64,000 nt of DNA. Origin: an uncultured Spirochaetia bacterium (GTDB lineage: Bacteria > Spirochaetota > Spirochaetia > CAKZLE01). This document shows, in pieces, positions 41,115 to 52,084 of the stretch. The stretch spans positions 62,001-126,000 of the forward strand of contig CAKZLE010000004.1 in assembly GCA_937125225.1 (NCBI GenBank). The letters are read 5' to 3'. The position numbers and the translations under genes were made by a program. The stretch's first letter is position 1, and each line of letters begins with the position of its first letter. The notes below the pieces were generated by a model. That model was not told the origin of the DNA. It saw only the letters and a list, made by a program, of their open reading frames with translations, and ran no database searches.

Positions 41115-42500
41115 ATGAAACAGAGAGAGTTCTCAAGAATGTGGGGTAAAAGACTACGCTGCACTCTGTTCCTTCTCTTCTTTATCCTAGCAGCTTCCAA
41201 TATGGTTGCAGCCAACAATGAGGTTAGGGATCTTTTAGTCGATGCTACTGTCCGTATTGACAGTATAGACTCTGCTGGAGAGGTCTTCTCTTATGGATCA
41301 GGTTTCTTCATTGCTGAGAATGGGCTTATCTGTACCAATTTTCATGTGATCGAGGATCACTTCCGTGATGGCTACACATTGGAGGTCCAGACTAACTACG
41401 GTGAGTCTTTCGATGCTGTACCGATTGTATGGAACTATGAGAGAGATTGGGCTGTCATTCAGATAGAGGGGGCCTTTCATGAGCAGTATATCGATTTTGG
41501 GACGGATATCGATCTTCTTGATGACATCTGGGCGGCAGGTTATCCGGTCACCGGGAATCTGAAGATAACAGAGGGGACGATCAATGCCTACCAACCAGAT
41601 TTCATGGGGTATGGTCAGAACTTCTATGATGTATCGATAAATTTCGATAGTGGTAACAGCGGTGGTCCTGTGATCAATGAGTATCTTGAAGCGATCGGTA
41701 TCGTAGTGGCCTACTACACCGAGGCAAGGGCTATGGATTTCATCATCCCGATAGAGGAGATCGTTGATGAACTGTATTGGGCTCGCTACATAACCGGGAG
41801 TGATGCCTTTGTACCTCAATATATCTCAGGAGACTACTATAGTACCAATAGTGATGAGGTCTTCTATGTGACGAACTTTACCGGTTATGAGATCAGTTAT
41901 CTCTATATACTCGATGAGAAGATGGTAGCTCTAGATGATTGGGGTGAAGATTTACTTGGAGCAGGGATCCTCCCTGAGAACAGTTGGATCACCATCGACC
42001 CCTATGAGTATCACTATATCCAAGACCAGATTGATGGAGTTCTCGGTGAGTTGATCATACTGGCAATCGATATCGATGGTGATATGTATATAAGAGAATG
42101 GTTCCCTGATCTTGATCCTTGGGATATCGAGCTGACCATGGATGATATTGAATACTACTGGGATAGTGAGGATAAGATCCTGACTGATGAGAGTATCACG
42201 GTGACCAATCATACTGGGTACACCTTTGAAGGTCTCTATCTCACAGATGGCGATATGTTAGATTCCGGGATACTAGGGGAGAATCTTCTCTCCTCATTGA
42301 TGCATGAGGGTATGAGCCAGATCATCGATCCTCAAGAGATTGATTTGCTCACAGAGATAGAAGATCTCTCTTATGAATATTTCTATCTTATCGCGATCGA
42401 TGATGAGGGAGATTATTATGTCCATATGTGGTTCCCTGGTTTAGATTCATGGGATATTGAGATGAGCTTCGAGGACTATGAGTCAAACTACCAGTTATAG
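41115..42500 (+). CDS. Secreted S1-family (trypsin/HtrA-like) serine protease with duplicated C-terminal module
   Basis: Triad-like motifs TNFHVIEDH, ERDWAVIQI, DSGNSGGPVINE; two about 100-aa C-terminal repeats. Confidence 0.82.
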   Translation: MKQREFSRMWGKRLRCTLFLLFFILAASNMVAANNEVRDLLVDATVRIDSIDSAGEVFSYGSGFFIAENGLICTNFHVIEDHFRDGYTLEVQTNYGESFDAVPIVWNYERDWAVIQIEGAFHEQYIDFGTDIDLLDDIWAAGYPVTGNLKITEGTINAYQPDFMGYGQNFYDVSINFDSGNSGGPVINEYLEAIGIVVAYYTEARAMDFIIPIEEIVDELYWARYITGSDAFVPQYISGDYYSTNSDEVFYVTNFTGYEISYLYILDEKMVALDDWGEDLLGAGILPENSWITIDPYEYHYIQDQIDGVLGELIILAIDIDGDMYIREWFPDLDPWDIELTMDDIEYYWDSEDKILTDESITVTNHTGYTFEGLYLTDGDMLDSGILGENLLSSLMHEGMSQIIDPQEIDLLTEIEDLSYEYFYLIAIDDEGDYYVHMWFPGLDSWDIEMSFEDYESNYQL

Positions 42501-42503
42501 GGA

Positions 42504-43493
42504 TCAGATAAGTTCTGGAGAAAGACGAAAGATCTGAGGGAAGGTGATATCTTCATGATCGATCCTCTGTAATAGGAGATCTGCTGCAGTGGTCCCTATC
42601 TGCCCTAACGGTTGTTTGACTGTTACGAATGAGTGTGTGAATAGGGGGGATATGGCTGCTAGGTCGAATGCAGCGATCTTGATCCTGCTACCTTCAGGAT
42701 GTTCAGCTAGATACTTCTCCGCACCGATTCGCATGAATAGATTGACGATGAACACATAAGAGACATCCTTGGAAGACTCCATGATATGGGCCATCGCATG
42801 ATAGCCTGATTGGATATGCATATCACCAAATTGGATAATATCCTCTTCAAGTGGTATCTGATGATCAGATAAAGCCTGTGAGTAACCTTTGAAGCGCTCT
42901 TTTGCAGAGGTGAGACTCTGGTCGCCAGCTATGACGGCGATCTTCTTTGCACCATCCTCGATGCAACTCGTTACCGCCTCATAGGCCCCATGATAGTTAT
43001 CGGTCAGGACACAATCTGAGCTCATCCCCTCGATCATACGGTCTACAAGAACGAACGGGATCTTATGTTCATCAAGGATGGAGAAGTGCTCTCCTCGGTC
43101 AGAGGCTGGGATGATGATCGCTCCATCCACCTGTTTCTCGATCAAGAGCTCTAATCTAGCTTTCTCCTCTTCAATATCCTCTCTTGAATTGAGGATGAAG
43201 GTGGTATAACCTTTAGCCCTCAAGACCTCTTCGATACCCTCGGCTACTGCAGTGAAGAAATCATTCTGGAACTCCGGGGCGACGATCCCGATCGTATGGG
43301 TCTTCTGTGCCCGTAGGGAACGCGCGATAGGGTTCACACGATACCCGATCTCTTTCATAGCGACTAGGACTGAGTCACGTGTTTTCTTCTGGACCTTAGG
43401 ATCCTTGTTGATGACACGGGAAACCGTTGCTGTTGAGACTCCTGCTTTCTTCGCTACATCTTTTACGGTTGCACCGCGCCCCTGTCTTCCCAT
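42504..43493 (-). CDS. LacI-family transcriptional regulator
   Basis: VKDVAKKAGVSTATVSRVINKDPKVQKKTRDSVLVAMKEIGYRVNPIARSLR. Confidence 0.95.
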   Translation of the reverse strand: MGRQGRGATVKDVAKKAGVSTATVSRVINKDPKVQKKTRDSVLVAMKEIGYRVNPIARSLRAQKTHTIGIVAPEFQNDFFTAVAEGIEEVLRAKGYTTFILNSREDIEEEKARLELLIEKQVDGAIIIPASDRGEHFSILDEHKIPFVLVDRMIEGMSSDCVLTDNYHGAYEAVTSCIEDGAKKIAVIAGDQSLTSAKERFKGYSQALSDHQIPLEEDIIQFGDMHIQSGYHAMAHIMESSKDVSYVFIVNLFMRIGAEKYLAEHPEGSRIKIAAFDLAAISPLFTHSFVTVKQPLGQIGTTAADLLLQRIDHEDITFPQIFRLSPELI

Positions 43494-43927
43494 TATTTGA
43501 ATACGACACCTTTCTTCAGGATTATATTGGCATAGATTGCCTCTTCTCCACTAGCTACGATTGCATAGGCCTGTTTTGCCCGTTCATAGAATGCGAATCG
43601 CTCTATAGATCCAAAATCAGTGAAATCCTTCTCGTGCTTTCTTGTGACTGCATCATATCTATCCCAGATCTCAGGTCTTCCACAGGGGTCTCCCGGAACG
43701 ACTTCCATCAACCATGCCTGGTTCTCACTATACTGATCGAGAGGCATGAGGGAGAGGATCGCATCAAGGATCTCTGGGACCCCATGCCCATCAAGTCTTA
43801 CGAGCTTCTGTGAATAGTTAGCTGAGGGGAAGTTTCCGTCTCCGATGACGATCTCATCTCCGTGTCCCATCTCCATCAAGATCTTCAGCAGCTCCGGTGA
43901 GATGATCGAAGGTATCCCTTTTAACAT
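43493..43927 (-). CDS. fucU: RbsD/FucU-family mutarotase, L-fucose mutarotase-like
   Basis: MLKGIPSIISPELLKILMEMGHGDEIVIGDGNFPS; ORF track extends to 43975 but likely start at 43927. Confidence 0.87.
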   Translation of the reverse strand: MLKGIPSIISPELLKILMEMGHGDEIVIGDGNFPSANYSQKLVRLDGHGVPEILDAILSLMPLDQYSENQAWLMEVVPGDPCGRPEIWDRYDAVTRKHEKDFTDFGSIERFAFYERAKQAYAIVASGEEAIYANIILKKGVVFK

Positions 43928-43982
43928 ATTGATTCTCCTCTGATTATTTTTTACTTGCGTTCTAGAAAAAACCATGTGATAA

Positions 43983-44010
43983 TGTAATCGATTACATGTA
44001 ATCGATTACA
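43983..44010. promoter_or_regulatory. Tandem LacI-type operators between fucU/lacI and fucI
   Basis: Two adjacent perfect copies of the palindrome TGTAATCGATTACA (43983-43996, 43997-44010). Confidence 0.85.
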
Positions 44011-44041
44011 TGATTATACCATGAGAACCAGGAGGCCGCCA

Positions 44042-45859
44042 GTGGCAAATGTAAAAAATATGAAGATGACAGAACCAGTATACAGACTGAAAGGAAGTCT
44101 ACCGAAGATAGGTATCAGACCTACTATCGATGGACGAGGTGGGGTTAGAGAGACCTTAGAAGAGCAGACGATGAATATGGCAAAGAGTGCCGCAAAACTC
44201 ATCTCTGAGAATCTTACCCATCCATCAGGACACCCTGTCGAATGTGTTATCGCAGACAGTTGTATCGGTGGTGTGGCAGAGGCTGCAGCTTGTCAGGACA
44301 AGTTCGAGAGAGAACAGGTAGCCGTGACACTGACGGTGACTCCCTGTTGGTGTTATGGTTCAGAGACTATGGATCAGGATCCTAAGACCGTCAAAGCTGT
44401 CTGGGGTTTCAATGGTACTGAGAGACCTGGTGCGGTATATCTTGCAGCAGTCCTTGCCGCACATACACAGAAAGGTCTACCAGCTTTTGGTATCTATGGT
44501 AGAGATGTACAGGACTCAGGAGATACCACGATCACCGATGATGTGAAAACGAAGATCCTCAGATTTGCAAAATCAGGTCTTGCTGTAGCACAGATGAAAG
44601 GTAAGTCCTACCTATCCCTCGGCGGCTGTTCGATGGGTATCGCAGGTTCTATCGTAGATCAGGATTTCTTTCAGGAATATCTTGGCATGAGAACAGAGGT
44701 CATTGATATGAGTGAGATCGCTCGTAGAGTGGAAGAAGAGATCTATGACAAAGATGAGTTCGAACTGGCAAAAGAATGGGTCAAGCAGAACTGTGTAGAA
44801 CAGGAAGATACGGCCAATGAACCTTCAGCTAGAAGATCTGCAGAACAACGGGCTGCTGATTGGGATTATGTCATCAAGATGTTCATGATCGGTAGAGACC
44901 TGATGGTCGGTAACCCTAGACTCGCAGAGGCAGGATTCTATGAAGAGTCTCAAGGCCGAAATGCTATCGTAGGTGGATTTCAGGGACAACGATCTTGGAC
45001 TGATCACTGGCCAAATGGAGACTTCATGGAGACCTTCCTTAATACCTCCTTTGACTGGAATGGTATCAGAGAGGCCTTTGTCTTCGCCACAGAGAATGAT
45101 TCTTTGAATGGTGTTGCGATGTTATTCGGTCACCTTCTTACCAATAGATCTCAGATATTCTCAGATGTAAGGACTTACTGGAGTCCTGATGCGATCGAAC
45201 GAGTGACTTCATGGAAACCTGAAGGACTTGCGGAGAATGGATTCATCCACCTGATCAATTCAGGGTCTACTACCTTGGATGCTGCCGGTGAGATGAAAGA
45301 CGCTGCTGGAAAACCTGTGATGAAACCCTTCTGGGATATCACAACAGAAGATGTCGAGAAGACCTTGGATGCGACTGAGTTCTGTGTCGGAGATGGTGGA
45401 TACTTCAAAGGTGGTGGTTACTCATCTGACTTCTTGAGTAAGGGTGGTATGCCTGTGACCATGACCCGAGTGAATATGGTGAAGGGATTAGGCCCGGTGA
45501 TCCAGATCGCGGAAGGCTGGACGGTCGATATCCCTGAAGAGGTTCATGAAGTTCTCGATGCAAGAACCAATCCTACCTGGCCGACTACCTGGTTCGTGCC
45601 AAGAGTTGATGGTAAAGAGGGTCCTTTCAAAGACGTCTATGAAGTGATGGCGAACTGGGGTGCCAATCATGGTGCTATCAGTTATGGCCATATTGGAGCA
45701 GATCTGATAACTCTCTGTTCGATGCTAAGAATCCCTGTCTGCATGCATAATGTGGATAAGGACGATGTCTTTAGACCAAGTTACTGGAATGCTTTCGGAA
45801 TGAATAAAGAAGGTTCAGACTTCAGAGCATGTGATGCTCTAGGACCTCTATATAAATAA
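44042..45859 (+). CDS. fucI: L-fucose isomerase
   Basis: [47 protein letters not shown]; likely GTG start at 44042 after GGAGG (track start 44021). Confidence 0.92.
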   Translation: MANVKNMKMTEPVYRLKGSLPKIGIRPTIDGRGGVRETLEEQTMNMAKSAAKLISENLTHPSGHPVECVIADSCIGGVAEAAACQDKFEREQVAVTLTVTPCWCYGSETMDQDPKTVKAVWGFNGTERPGAVYLAAVLAAHTQKGLPAFGIYGRDVQDSGDTTITDDVKTKILRFAKSGLAVAQMKGKSYLSLGGCSMGIAGSIVDQDFFQEYLGMRTEVIDMSEIARRVEEEIYDKDEFELAKEWVKQNCVEQEDTANEPSARRSAEQRAADWDYVIKMFMIGRDLMVGNPRLAEAGFYEESQGRNAIVGGFQGQRSWTDHWPNGDFMETFLNTSFDWNGIREAFVFATENDSLNGVAMLFGHLLTNRSQIFSDVRTYWSPDAIERVTSWKPEGLAENGFIHLINSGSTTLDAAGEMKDAAGKPVMKPFWDITTEDVEKTLDATEFCVGDGGYFKGGGYSSDFLSKGGMPVTMTRVNMVKGLGPVIQIAEGWTVDIPEEVHEVLDARTNPTWPTTWFVPRVDGKEGPFKDVYEVMANWGANHGAISYGHIGADLITLCSMLRIPVCMHNVDKDDVFRPSYWNAFGMNKEGSDFRACDALGPLYK

Positions 45860-45886
45860 TCCATTTTCAAAACTCCTCTCTTCTTT

Positions 45887-45917
45887 CAGACCCGGTTTTT
45901 TGCCGGGTCTGTTTTGA
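45887..45917 (+). terminator. Rho-independent terminator after fucI
   Basis: CAGACCCGG-TTTTTTG-CCGGGTCTG then TTTT. Confidence 0.88.
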
Positions 45918-46045
45918 TTATATTACAGAGAGCTCCAATAAGATGTTTCCCCAGTCCAAAGGCTGTGCTAGTATAGTCTTGACCCTGTTTCTATATATAT
46001 TGATAAAAATAGAGTATCATCATAGATACTGTTAGAGGATAGATT

Positions 46046-47641
46046 GTGTATAAACTATTGTTCGTTGATGATGAATCGATCATACGGGAGGGAATCTCGT
46101 CTGTCATATCGTGGGATGAACTCGGGTTCGAGTTGGTAGCAAAACTTGAGAACGGGTTACAGGCTATCGAATATATCAGAAAGAATCCGGTAGACATCGT
46201 GATCTCCGATATCAAGATGCCCAAAGTCGATGGTCTACAGCTCTCGAAGAAGATCTCTGAGGAATTTCCCGAGATCATGGTCATGCTCCTTTCGGGGTAT
46301 GATGACTTCGAATATGCTCAGGAGGCCTTGAAATACCAGATCAGTGAATTTCTTCTGAAGCCGATCACTGCTGATGAACTCTCGAAGGTCCTGACCTCCA
46401 TGAGGGAGCGTCTTGACGAACAACATGATGAAAAAGAAAACCAGAAGGAGCTTCAGAAGAAACTTGATGAGAGTTTCCCTCTCCTGAGAGAACGGTTTCT
46501 CTACCGTCTGATCTCTGGTAGGATCCCCAAAGAGGCTATCGCTGAAAGAAAGGACTATTTTCAATGGATGGACCTAGAGGGGCTGTATCTTGTCATGATC
46601 ATCGATATTCCTGAGACCAATGATGATCTCGATCATATAGCACTGATGCAGTTTATCGGTAATCAGTTGCGGGAGAGTGATGAGATCCTGATAAACCGCG
46701 ATGATAACTTCGTCCTGCTTCTCCAGGAATTCGTAGACTTGAGTGATCAGGCTTCCGTGGATGAGGAGAGTGCATCTCTCAAGAAGAGGAGCTATGAACT
46801 CGGCAAGAAGATATTCTCCTATCTGCACAAGAGATCCGATGATCAGGGTGCCATCGGTTGTGGGGAGGTCGTCAACTCTATCGATCATCTAGTCATATCC
46901 TACCGAGGGGCACATAGTGCAGCAGAGTATGTGAAGGTCATAGGTAATGAGATGATCATGCAGGTCTCTGAGATAAGGAACAGACAGACTATATCTCCTG
47001 AGGACTTCTTCCTGCTTTCAGAACAGTTGGTAGCAGAATTGAAACGGGGAGCAAGAGAGGATGCTGAATCTGCTCTTGATGCCATCTTCACCTACTTTGA
47101 GAAACACTATCTCACCCTTCATGAAGCATCGTTATATCTTGTGCGGCTCCAATCAGTTCTTCAGGATTTTCTTCAAGAACTTGGATTAGTACATGGAGAT
47201 GAGATAGTACCCTTTCAGAGTGATTACTTCGTCTCGATAAACCAGGCTCGGGGATTCTTCACCAAGGTCGTTCGTGATATCGAGGATAGAATCCAAGATA
47301 GACGACTCGATAATACCAGAAGTCGTGTGGATAGGGCAAAGAGTATCATCTCACAGCGTTATGCGGAGAAGGGCTTCTCCCTGCAAGAGATCTGTGATGA
47401 GTTGTTCCTCTCTACGAGTCAATTCAGTCTGCTCTTCAAAGAGGGGACGGGGAAGACCTTCGTCGAGTATCTTACCACATATAGGATCGAACAGGCTCAA
47501 AGCTTGTTGAAGAGCTCCTCAATGAGAGCCTATGAGATCGCAGAGCTCGTGGGTTTCAGTGATCCGAGATACTTCTCGATCATATTCAAAAAACTGACAG
47601 AGAAGACTCCTCTTGAATACCGAAGGAGTCTGTCGGAGTGA
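46046..47641 (+). CDS. YesN-type response regulator (REC + AraC HTH)
   Basis: LLFVDDESIIREGISSVISW; C-terminal AraC HTH YRIEQAQSLLKSSSMRAYEIAELVGFSDPRYFSIIFKK. Confidence 0.93.
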   Translation: MYKLLFVDDESIIREGISSVISWDELGFELVAKLENGLQAIEYIRKNPVDIVISDIKMPKVDGLQLSKKISEEFPEIMVMLLSGYDDFEYAQEALKYQISEFLLKPITADELSKVLTSMRERLDEQHDEKENQKELQKKLDESFPLLRERFLYRLISGRIPKEAIAERKDYFQWMDLEGLYLVMIIDIPETNDDLDHIALMQFIGNQLRESDEILINRDDNFVLLLQEFVDLSDQASVDEESASLKKRSYELGKKIFSYLHKRSDDQGAIGCGEVVNSIDHLVISYRGAHSAAEYVKVIGNEMIMQVSEIRNRQTISPEDFFLLSEQLVAELKRGAREDAESALDAIFTYFEKHYLTLHEASLYLVRLQSVLQDFLQELGLVHGDEIVPFQSDYFVSINQARGFFTKVVRDIEDRIQDRRLDNTRSRVDRAKSIISQRYAEKGFSLQEICDELFLSTSQFSLLFKEGTGKTFVEYLTTYRIEQAQSLLKSSSMRAYEIAELVGFSDPRYFSIIFKKLTEKTPLEYRRSLSE

Positions 47642-49419
47642 GAAATTCATTGCGATTCGGGACCCTTGGATCAAGAATATACTCATTCTTTATCCTCTTT
47701 ATCTTCGGGACTATCATCATCTTGCAGCTCGTTGCCTTTCAATTCACGATCAGTACCGTTCAAAATACGACCATCGAATCGAATAAGACCCTCTTAGGGC
47801 AACTCACTCGTCAGATTGAGTCCTACATAGAGGATATGGAACACCTTTCTCTTGCTGTCATCGAAGCTGAGGAGGTACAGACCTATCTAAGAGGAGAGGC
47901 TCCTGCTCCCTTGCCGGTCTATACGAAATTGATCCAGAAGCAGTTGGGGACCTATCTGAAGGCTCGCGAAGATATAAAGAATATCTACTTCTCAGATATG
48001 GTTGGTAATATTCTCTCGGCTGATGCATCAGTCGAGATCAATCAATATGCTGATGTGCTCAACAGTCAATGGTTCACCTCTGCAGTCGATAATCCCTCTG
48101 AGACTATCCTGTCCGGCTCCTATGTACAGAATCTCATTACTGAGGACTACTCATGGGTGACCTCAATCAGTAGAGGGATCGTATCGTTGGATACGGGAAC
48201 ACTCTTGGGGGTCCTTCTTGTAGACCTGAAGTTCGATGGGATCAAGGAACTTTGTCAGTCAATGGTCACGGGTAGAAAGGGGTATAACTTCATCATCGAT
48301 GATCAGGGAGTATATGTCTTCCATCCTACACAACAGTTAGTATACAGCGGCGTGAAGGATGAACCTCTCGATGAGATTCTGGAGTCTATCCATAGTGGTG
48401 AGGATAATACCTATAGTGATGGGGAGAAATATTATTTCATCAATGATTCAGAGACCACCGGCTGGCATATGGTGAGTGTCCTCTATGAGGATGATATTAT
48501 CACCGACTGGCAGTATGTTCAGATTTCCTTCGCTGCCATCGGTCTGATCCTATTCTTAGTCGTCGGTCTTGTGACGAATAGGATCACCCGATCTATCACA
48601 AGTCCTGTGAAGAAACTACAGAAGATCATGAAGAGTGTGGATGAGGGAGAGTTCCATCTAGTCGGAGAGATCCATGCGACTGATGAGATCAAAGAGCTTG
48701 CTCACGATTATGACATCATGGTAACTCGGATCAGAGAGTTGATGCATGAGAATGTAAAGGAACAGGAACTCAAACGAAAGAGTGATCTGAAGGCGTTACA
48801 GGCTCAGATCAATCCTCACTTTCTGTATAACACGCTAGATTCGATCATCTGGATGGCAGAGATGAAACAACATAGAGAGGTGGTTCTTATGACCTCAGCT
48901 CTGTCAAAACTCATGAGAATCAGCATCAGTAAAGGTCGGGAGATCATTCCGATCAAAGATGAGGTCGCGCATGTAGAATCCTATCTGACAATCGAAGAGA
49001 TGCGGTACAAAGGAAAGTATGATTCAGAGATCCTGATCGATCCTGAGTTGTATGAGGAGATGACCTTGAAGATCACCCTGCAACCACTGGTAGAGAATGC
49101 GATCTATCATGGGATCAAAGAGTCTGATCATAAGGGACTTATCCAGATCATTGGAACACGTGAGAAGGATACTATTGTGTTGAAAGTCATAGATAATGGA
49201 AATGGCATGACACCTGAAAAGGTGAAGATGCTCAATAGTCCCTATACAGTCTATGAGGATGACCAACCCTGGGTCAATCTGAGAGGGATGGGAGTCAGAA
49301 ATGTTCATGAGAGGATCCAACTCTATTTTGGTGAAGAGTATGGACTCCATTGTGAGAGTCTTTTAGGTGTCGGTACGACGATTACGGTGAGAATCCCGGT
49401 GAGAGGGGGCGTCAGATGA
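47638..49419 (+). CDS. YesM-type sensor histidine kinase (Cache-HAMP-His_kinase)
   Basis: LKALQAQINPHFLYNTLDSIIWMAE; LQPLVENAIYHGI; IDNGNGM. Confidence 0.93.
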   Translation: MRNSLRFGTLGSRIYSFFILFIFGTIIILQLVAFQFTISTVQNTTIESNKTLLGQLTRQIESYIEDMEHLSLAVIEAEEVQTYLRGEAPAPLPVYTKLIQKQLGTYLKAREDIKNIYFSDMVGNILSADASVEINQYADVLNSQWFTSAVDNPSETILSGSYVQNLITEDYSWVTSISRGIVSLDTGTLLGVLLVDLKFDGIKELCQSMVTGRKGYNFIIDDQGVYVFHPTQQLVYSGVKDEPLDEILESIHSGEDNTYSDGEKYYFINDSETTGWHMVSVLYEDDIITDWQYVQISFAAIGLILFLVVGLVTNRITRSITSPVKKLQKIMKSVDEGEFHLVGEIHATDEIKELAHDYDIMVTRIRELMHENVKEQELKRKSDLKALQAQINPHFLYNTLDSIIWMAEMKQHREVVLMTSALSKLMRISISKGREIIPIKDEVAHVESYLTIEEMRYKGKYDSEILIDPELYEEMTLKITLQPLVENAIYHGIKESDHKGLIQIIGTREKDTIVLKVIDNGNGMTPEKVKMLNSPYTVYEDDQPWVNLRGMGVRNVHERIQLYFGEEYGLHCESLLGVGTTITVRIPVRGGVR

Positions 49420-50405
49420 AGAACTGGTTCGTATTATTATTGAGTTTCATGGCAGCTTTGATTCTTTTCTTTGTCCTTACGATCTTCTATGAACAATCCA
49501 CCCCTCAGAAACTCGAACTTGATACTCCAATCCCGATCGTCCTGAAGTCCCGTATGGTAGAACCGATGGAATTCTGGGATGTGGTACATCGTGGTATCTA
49601 TGAAGCTGCAAAAGAATATGGGATCGATGTCAAGATCTCCGGTCCTCTCTATGAGAAGGAGATCGATCAACAGATAGAGATCGTAGAGGCTATATTGAAT
49701 GAGCATCCACCCCTACTAGTCCTGTCAGCGACTGACTATGTAAAACTCGTATCTACTGTCGAGAAGGCAGATAAGATGGGAATACCTGTGATAACCATCG
49801 ACTCAGGAGTCGATTCAGATATCCCGGTCTCATTCATCGCTACAGATAACATCGCTGCAGGAGAGAAGGCTGGTTTAGAGTTGCTGCGGCTTCTAGAGAA
49901 CAAAGAGAATCCAAAGATCGCAATCGTCAGTCATATCAAAGAGGCAGCCTCTGCTATCGATAGAGAGGCTGGAGTTCGAAAGGCTCTAGCTGGAGAGAAT
50001 ATCGTAGGTACTTGGTACTGTGATGTAGAAGAGGATCGTGCCTATGAGATCACCAAAGAACTCATTGATACTTATGATCTAGATGGGATCGTTGCACTTA
50101 ACGAAGTCTCCTCCCTCGGTGTCGCTCGAGCAGTGGATGAGTACCAGGTGAAGGATGCTCTTGTAGTTGTCGCCTTCGATAATGCGATCAGAGAGTTGGC
50201 ATTTCTGGAATCCGGTGTGATAAAAGCTACAGTGGTTCAGAGACCTTATAATATGGGATATATGACAGTGAAGATCGCAGTAGACTATTTGAAGGGAGAG
50301 GATGTTCCTGATTTCCTCGATACTCAATCGGTACTCATCACCCAAGAGAATATGTTCCAGAGGGAATATCAGGAGCTTCTCTACCCCTTCAGTAATGCTG
50401 AATGA
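49416..50405 (+). CDS. Membrane-anchored sugar-binding protein (Peripla_BP_4-like)
   Basis: N-terminal hydrophobic anchor; YEAAKEYGIDVKISGP, VVAFDNAIRELAFLESGVIKATVVQRPYNMGY. Confidence 0.87.
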   Translation: MKNWFVLLLSFMAALILFFVLTIFYEQSTPQKLELDTPIPIVLKSRMVEPMEFWDVVHRGIYEAAKEYGIDVKISGPLYEKEIDQQIEIVEAILNEHPPLLVLSATDYVKLVSTVEKADKMGIPVITIDSGVDSDIPVSFIATDNIAAGEKAGLELLRLLENKENPKIAIVSHIKEAASAIDREAGVRKALAGENIVGTWYCDVEEDRAYEITKELIDTYDLDGIVALNEVSSLGVARAVDEYQVKDALVVVAFDNAIRELAFLESGVIKATVVQRPYNMGYMTVKIAVDYLKGEDVPDFLDTQSVLITQENMFQREYQELLYPFSNAE

Positions 50406-50568
50406 TTAAAAAAGTATACGAATTTCCTAGCTAATTCCTCTGATTTAGGAATAATTTAAACATTCTCCGTAAAATCCTCTATTTCGCGATCAAAAAAACG
50501 GGTTGATACTAATATTGTCGAAATTATGCAGGTGCAAAGGGTGTACCTGTCTTTCAGGGAGCGAAAGT

Positions 50569-52068
50569 TTGAGTAAACAAATTCTTTCAGTGAAACAAAT
50601 CGATAAACGATTCAAAGGTGTTCACGCATTAAAAGGTATAGATTTTGACCTGAATGAGGGCGAAGTCCATGCACTAGTAGGTGAGAACGGTGCCGGGAAA
50701 TCGACCCTAATGAAGATCTTGACTGGAATCTATGAGAAAGATTCTGGAGAAATGCACTATCTAGGTAAATTGTATCATCCACACGGCCCAAAACAGGCAC
50801 TGCAGATGGGCATTGGTATCATCCATCAGGAATTGAACATGATGGATCACCTTACTGTTGCACAGAATATCTTCATTGGTCGAGAATCGATGCATAAAAG
50901 CGGATTGTTTCTTGATGAAAAAGCCCAGAATCAGAGGGCTCAGGCATTATTTGATCGATTGAACATGAATATCGATCCATCTGAACTGTTGGGAAACCTC
51001 ACTGTAGGTATGCAACAGATGGTAGAGATCGCAAAAGCTGTATCACATGATCTTAAGGTGTTGATTCTTGATGAACCAACAGCTGCACTCACCAATACAG
51101 AGATCGATGAGTTATTCACGATCATGAGGAATCTTTCTAAACAGAAAGTAGCAATGATCTATATCTCACACCGAATGGATGAGATCCATAGAATCACCAA
51201 CCGGGTAACAGTCATGCGAGATGGTGAGTATATTGGAACAAGGGATACCGATAAGGTGACAAAAGAAGAGATCATACAAATGATGGTCGGTCGAGTCATC
51301 TATGAAGACCCAAAACAGAAGAGTAATGTAGAAGATGGAGCACAAGTCGTCTTGAAGGTCTCGAACCTTCATGCCGGTAAGATGGTCAAGGATGTCAGTT
51401 TCGAACTCAGACGTGGTGAGATCCTGGGATTCTCAGGTTTGATCGGGGCTGGTAGAACAGAGACAGTAAGAGCTCTCTTCGGAGCAGACAAGATAGAAAG
51501 TGGAACAATCGAGATCAATGGGAAACCTGCATTGATCAAGACTCCTAGGGATGCTGTCGAACATGGTATCGGATATCTTTCAGAAGATAGAAAGCGATAC
51601 GGATTATGTACCGGACTCAGTGTGATCGATAACTCGATCATGGCTACCTATGAATCTTATCAGAAGTATTCATTCATGCAACAGGGGAAGATGAGAAAGG
51701 TCGCACAGCAGTTCAGTGAAGCTATGAAGATAAAGACTCCATCCTTGGAACAACTTGTCGTCAATCTTTCTGGTGGTAACCAGCAGAAAGTAGTCATAGC
51801 AAAATGGTTGATCAAGAACAGTGATATCCTCATCTTCGATGAACCGACTCGAGGGATCGATGTCGGTGCTAAGAGTGAGATCTATCATCTGATGAATGAA
51901 CTGGCTAAAGAGGGCAAGTCGATCATCATGATCTCTTCAGAGATGCCTGAAGTATTAAGAATGAGTGATAGGGTCATCGTGATGTGCGAAGGCCGAATCA
52001 CTGGAGAACTCGATATCAGTGAAGCCAATCAAGAGAAGATCATGGCTTTCGCGACAATGAACAATTAG
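50569..52068 (+). CDS. Sugar ABC transporter ATP-binding protein (RbsA/MglA-type, two NBDs)
   Basis: GENGAGKSTLMKILTGIY; LILDEPTAALT; LSGGNQQKVVIAKWL; likely TTG start at 50569 (track start 50503). Confidence 0.93.
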   Translation: MSKQILSVKQIDKRFKGVHALKGIDFDLNEGEVHALVGENGAGKSTLMKILTGIYEKDSGEMHYLGKLYHPHGPKQALQMGIGIIHQELNMMDHLTVAQNIFIGRESMHKSGLFLDEKAQNQRAQALFDRLNMNIDPSELLGNLTVGMQQMVEIAKAVSHDLKVLILDEPTAALTNTEIDELFTIMRNLSKQKVAMIYISHRMDEIHRITNRVTVMRDGEYIGTRDTDKVTKEEIIQMMVGRVIYEDPKQKSNVEDGAQVVLKVSNLHAGKMVKDVSFELRRGEILGFSGLIGAGRTETVRALFGADKIESGTIEINGKPALIKTPRDAVEHGIGYLSEDRKRYGLCTGLSVIDNSIMATYESYQKYSFMQQGKMRKVAQQFSEAMKIKTPSLEQLVVNLSGGNQQKVVIAKWLIKNSDILIFDEPTRGIDVGAKSEIYHLMNELAKEGKSIIMISSEMPEVLRMSDRVIVMCEGRITGELDISEANQEKIMAFATMNN

Positions 52069-52084
52069 GTAGAGGTAAGAGAGA

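Noticed and set aside
41298-41819. 173-aa antisense ORF opposite the protease
   Set aside because: Shadow ORF; the sense frame has clear protease motifs.
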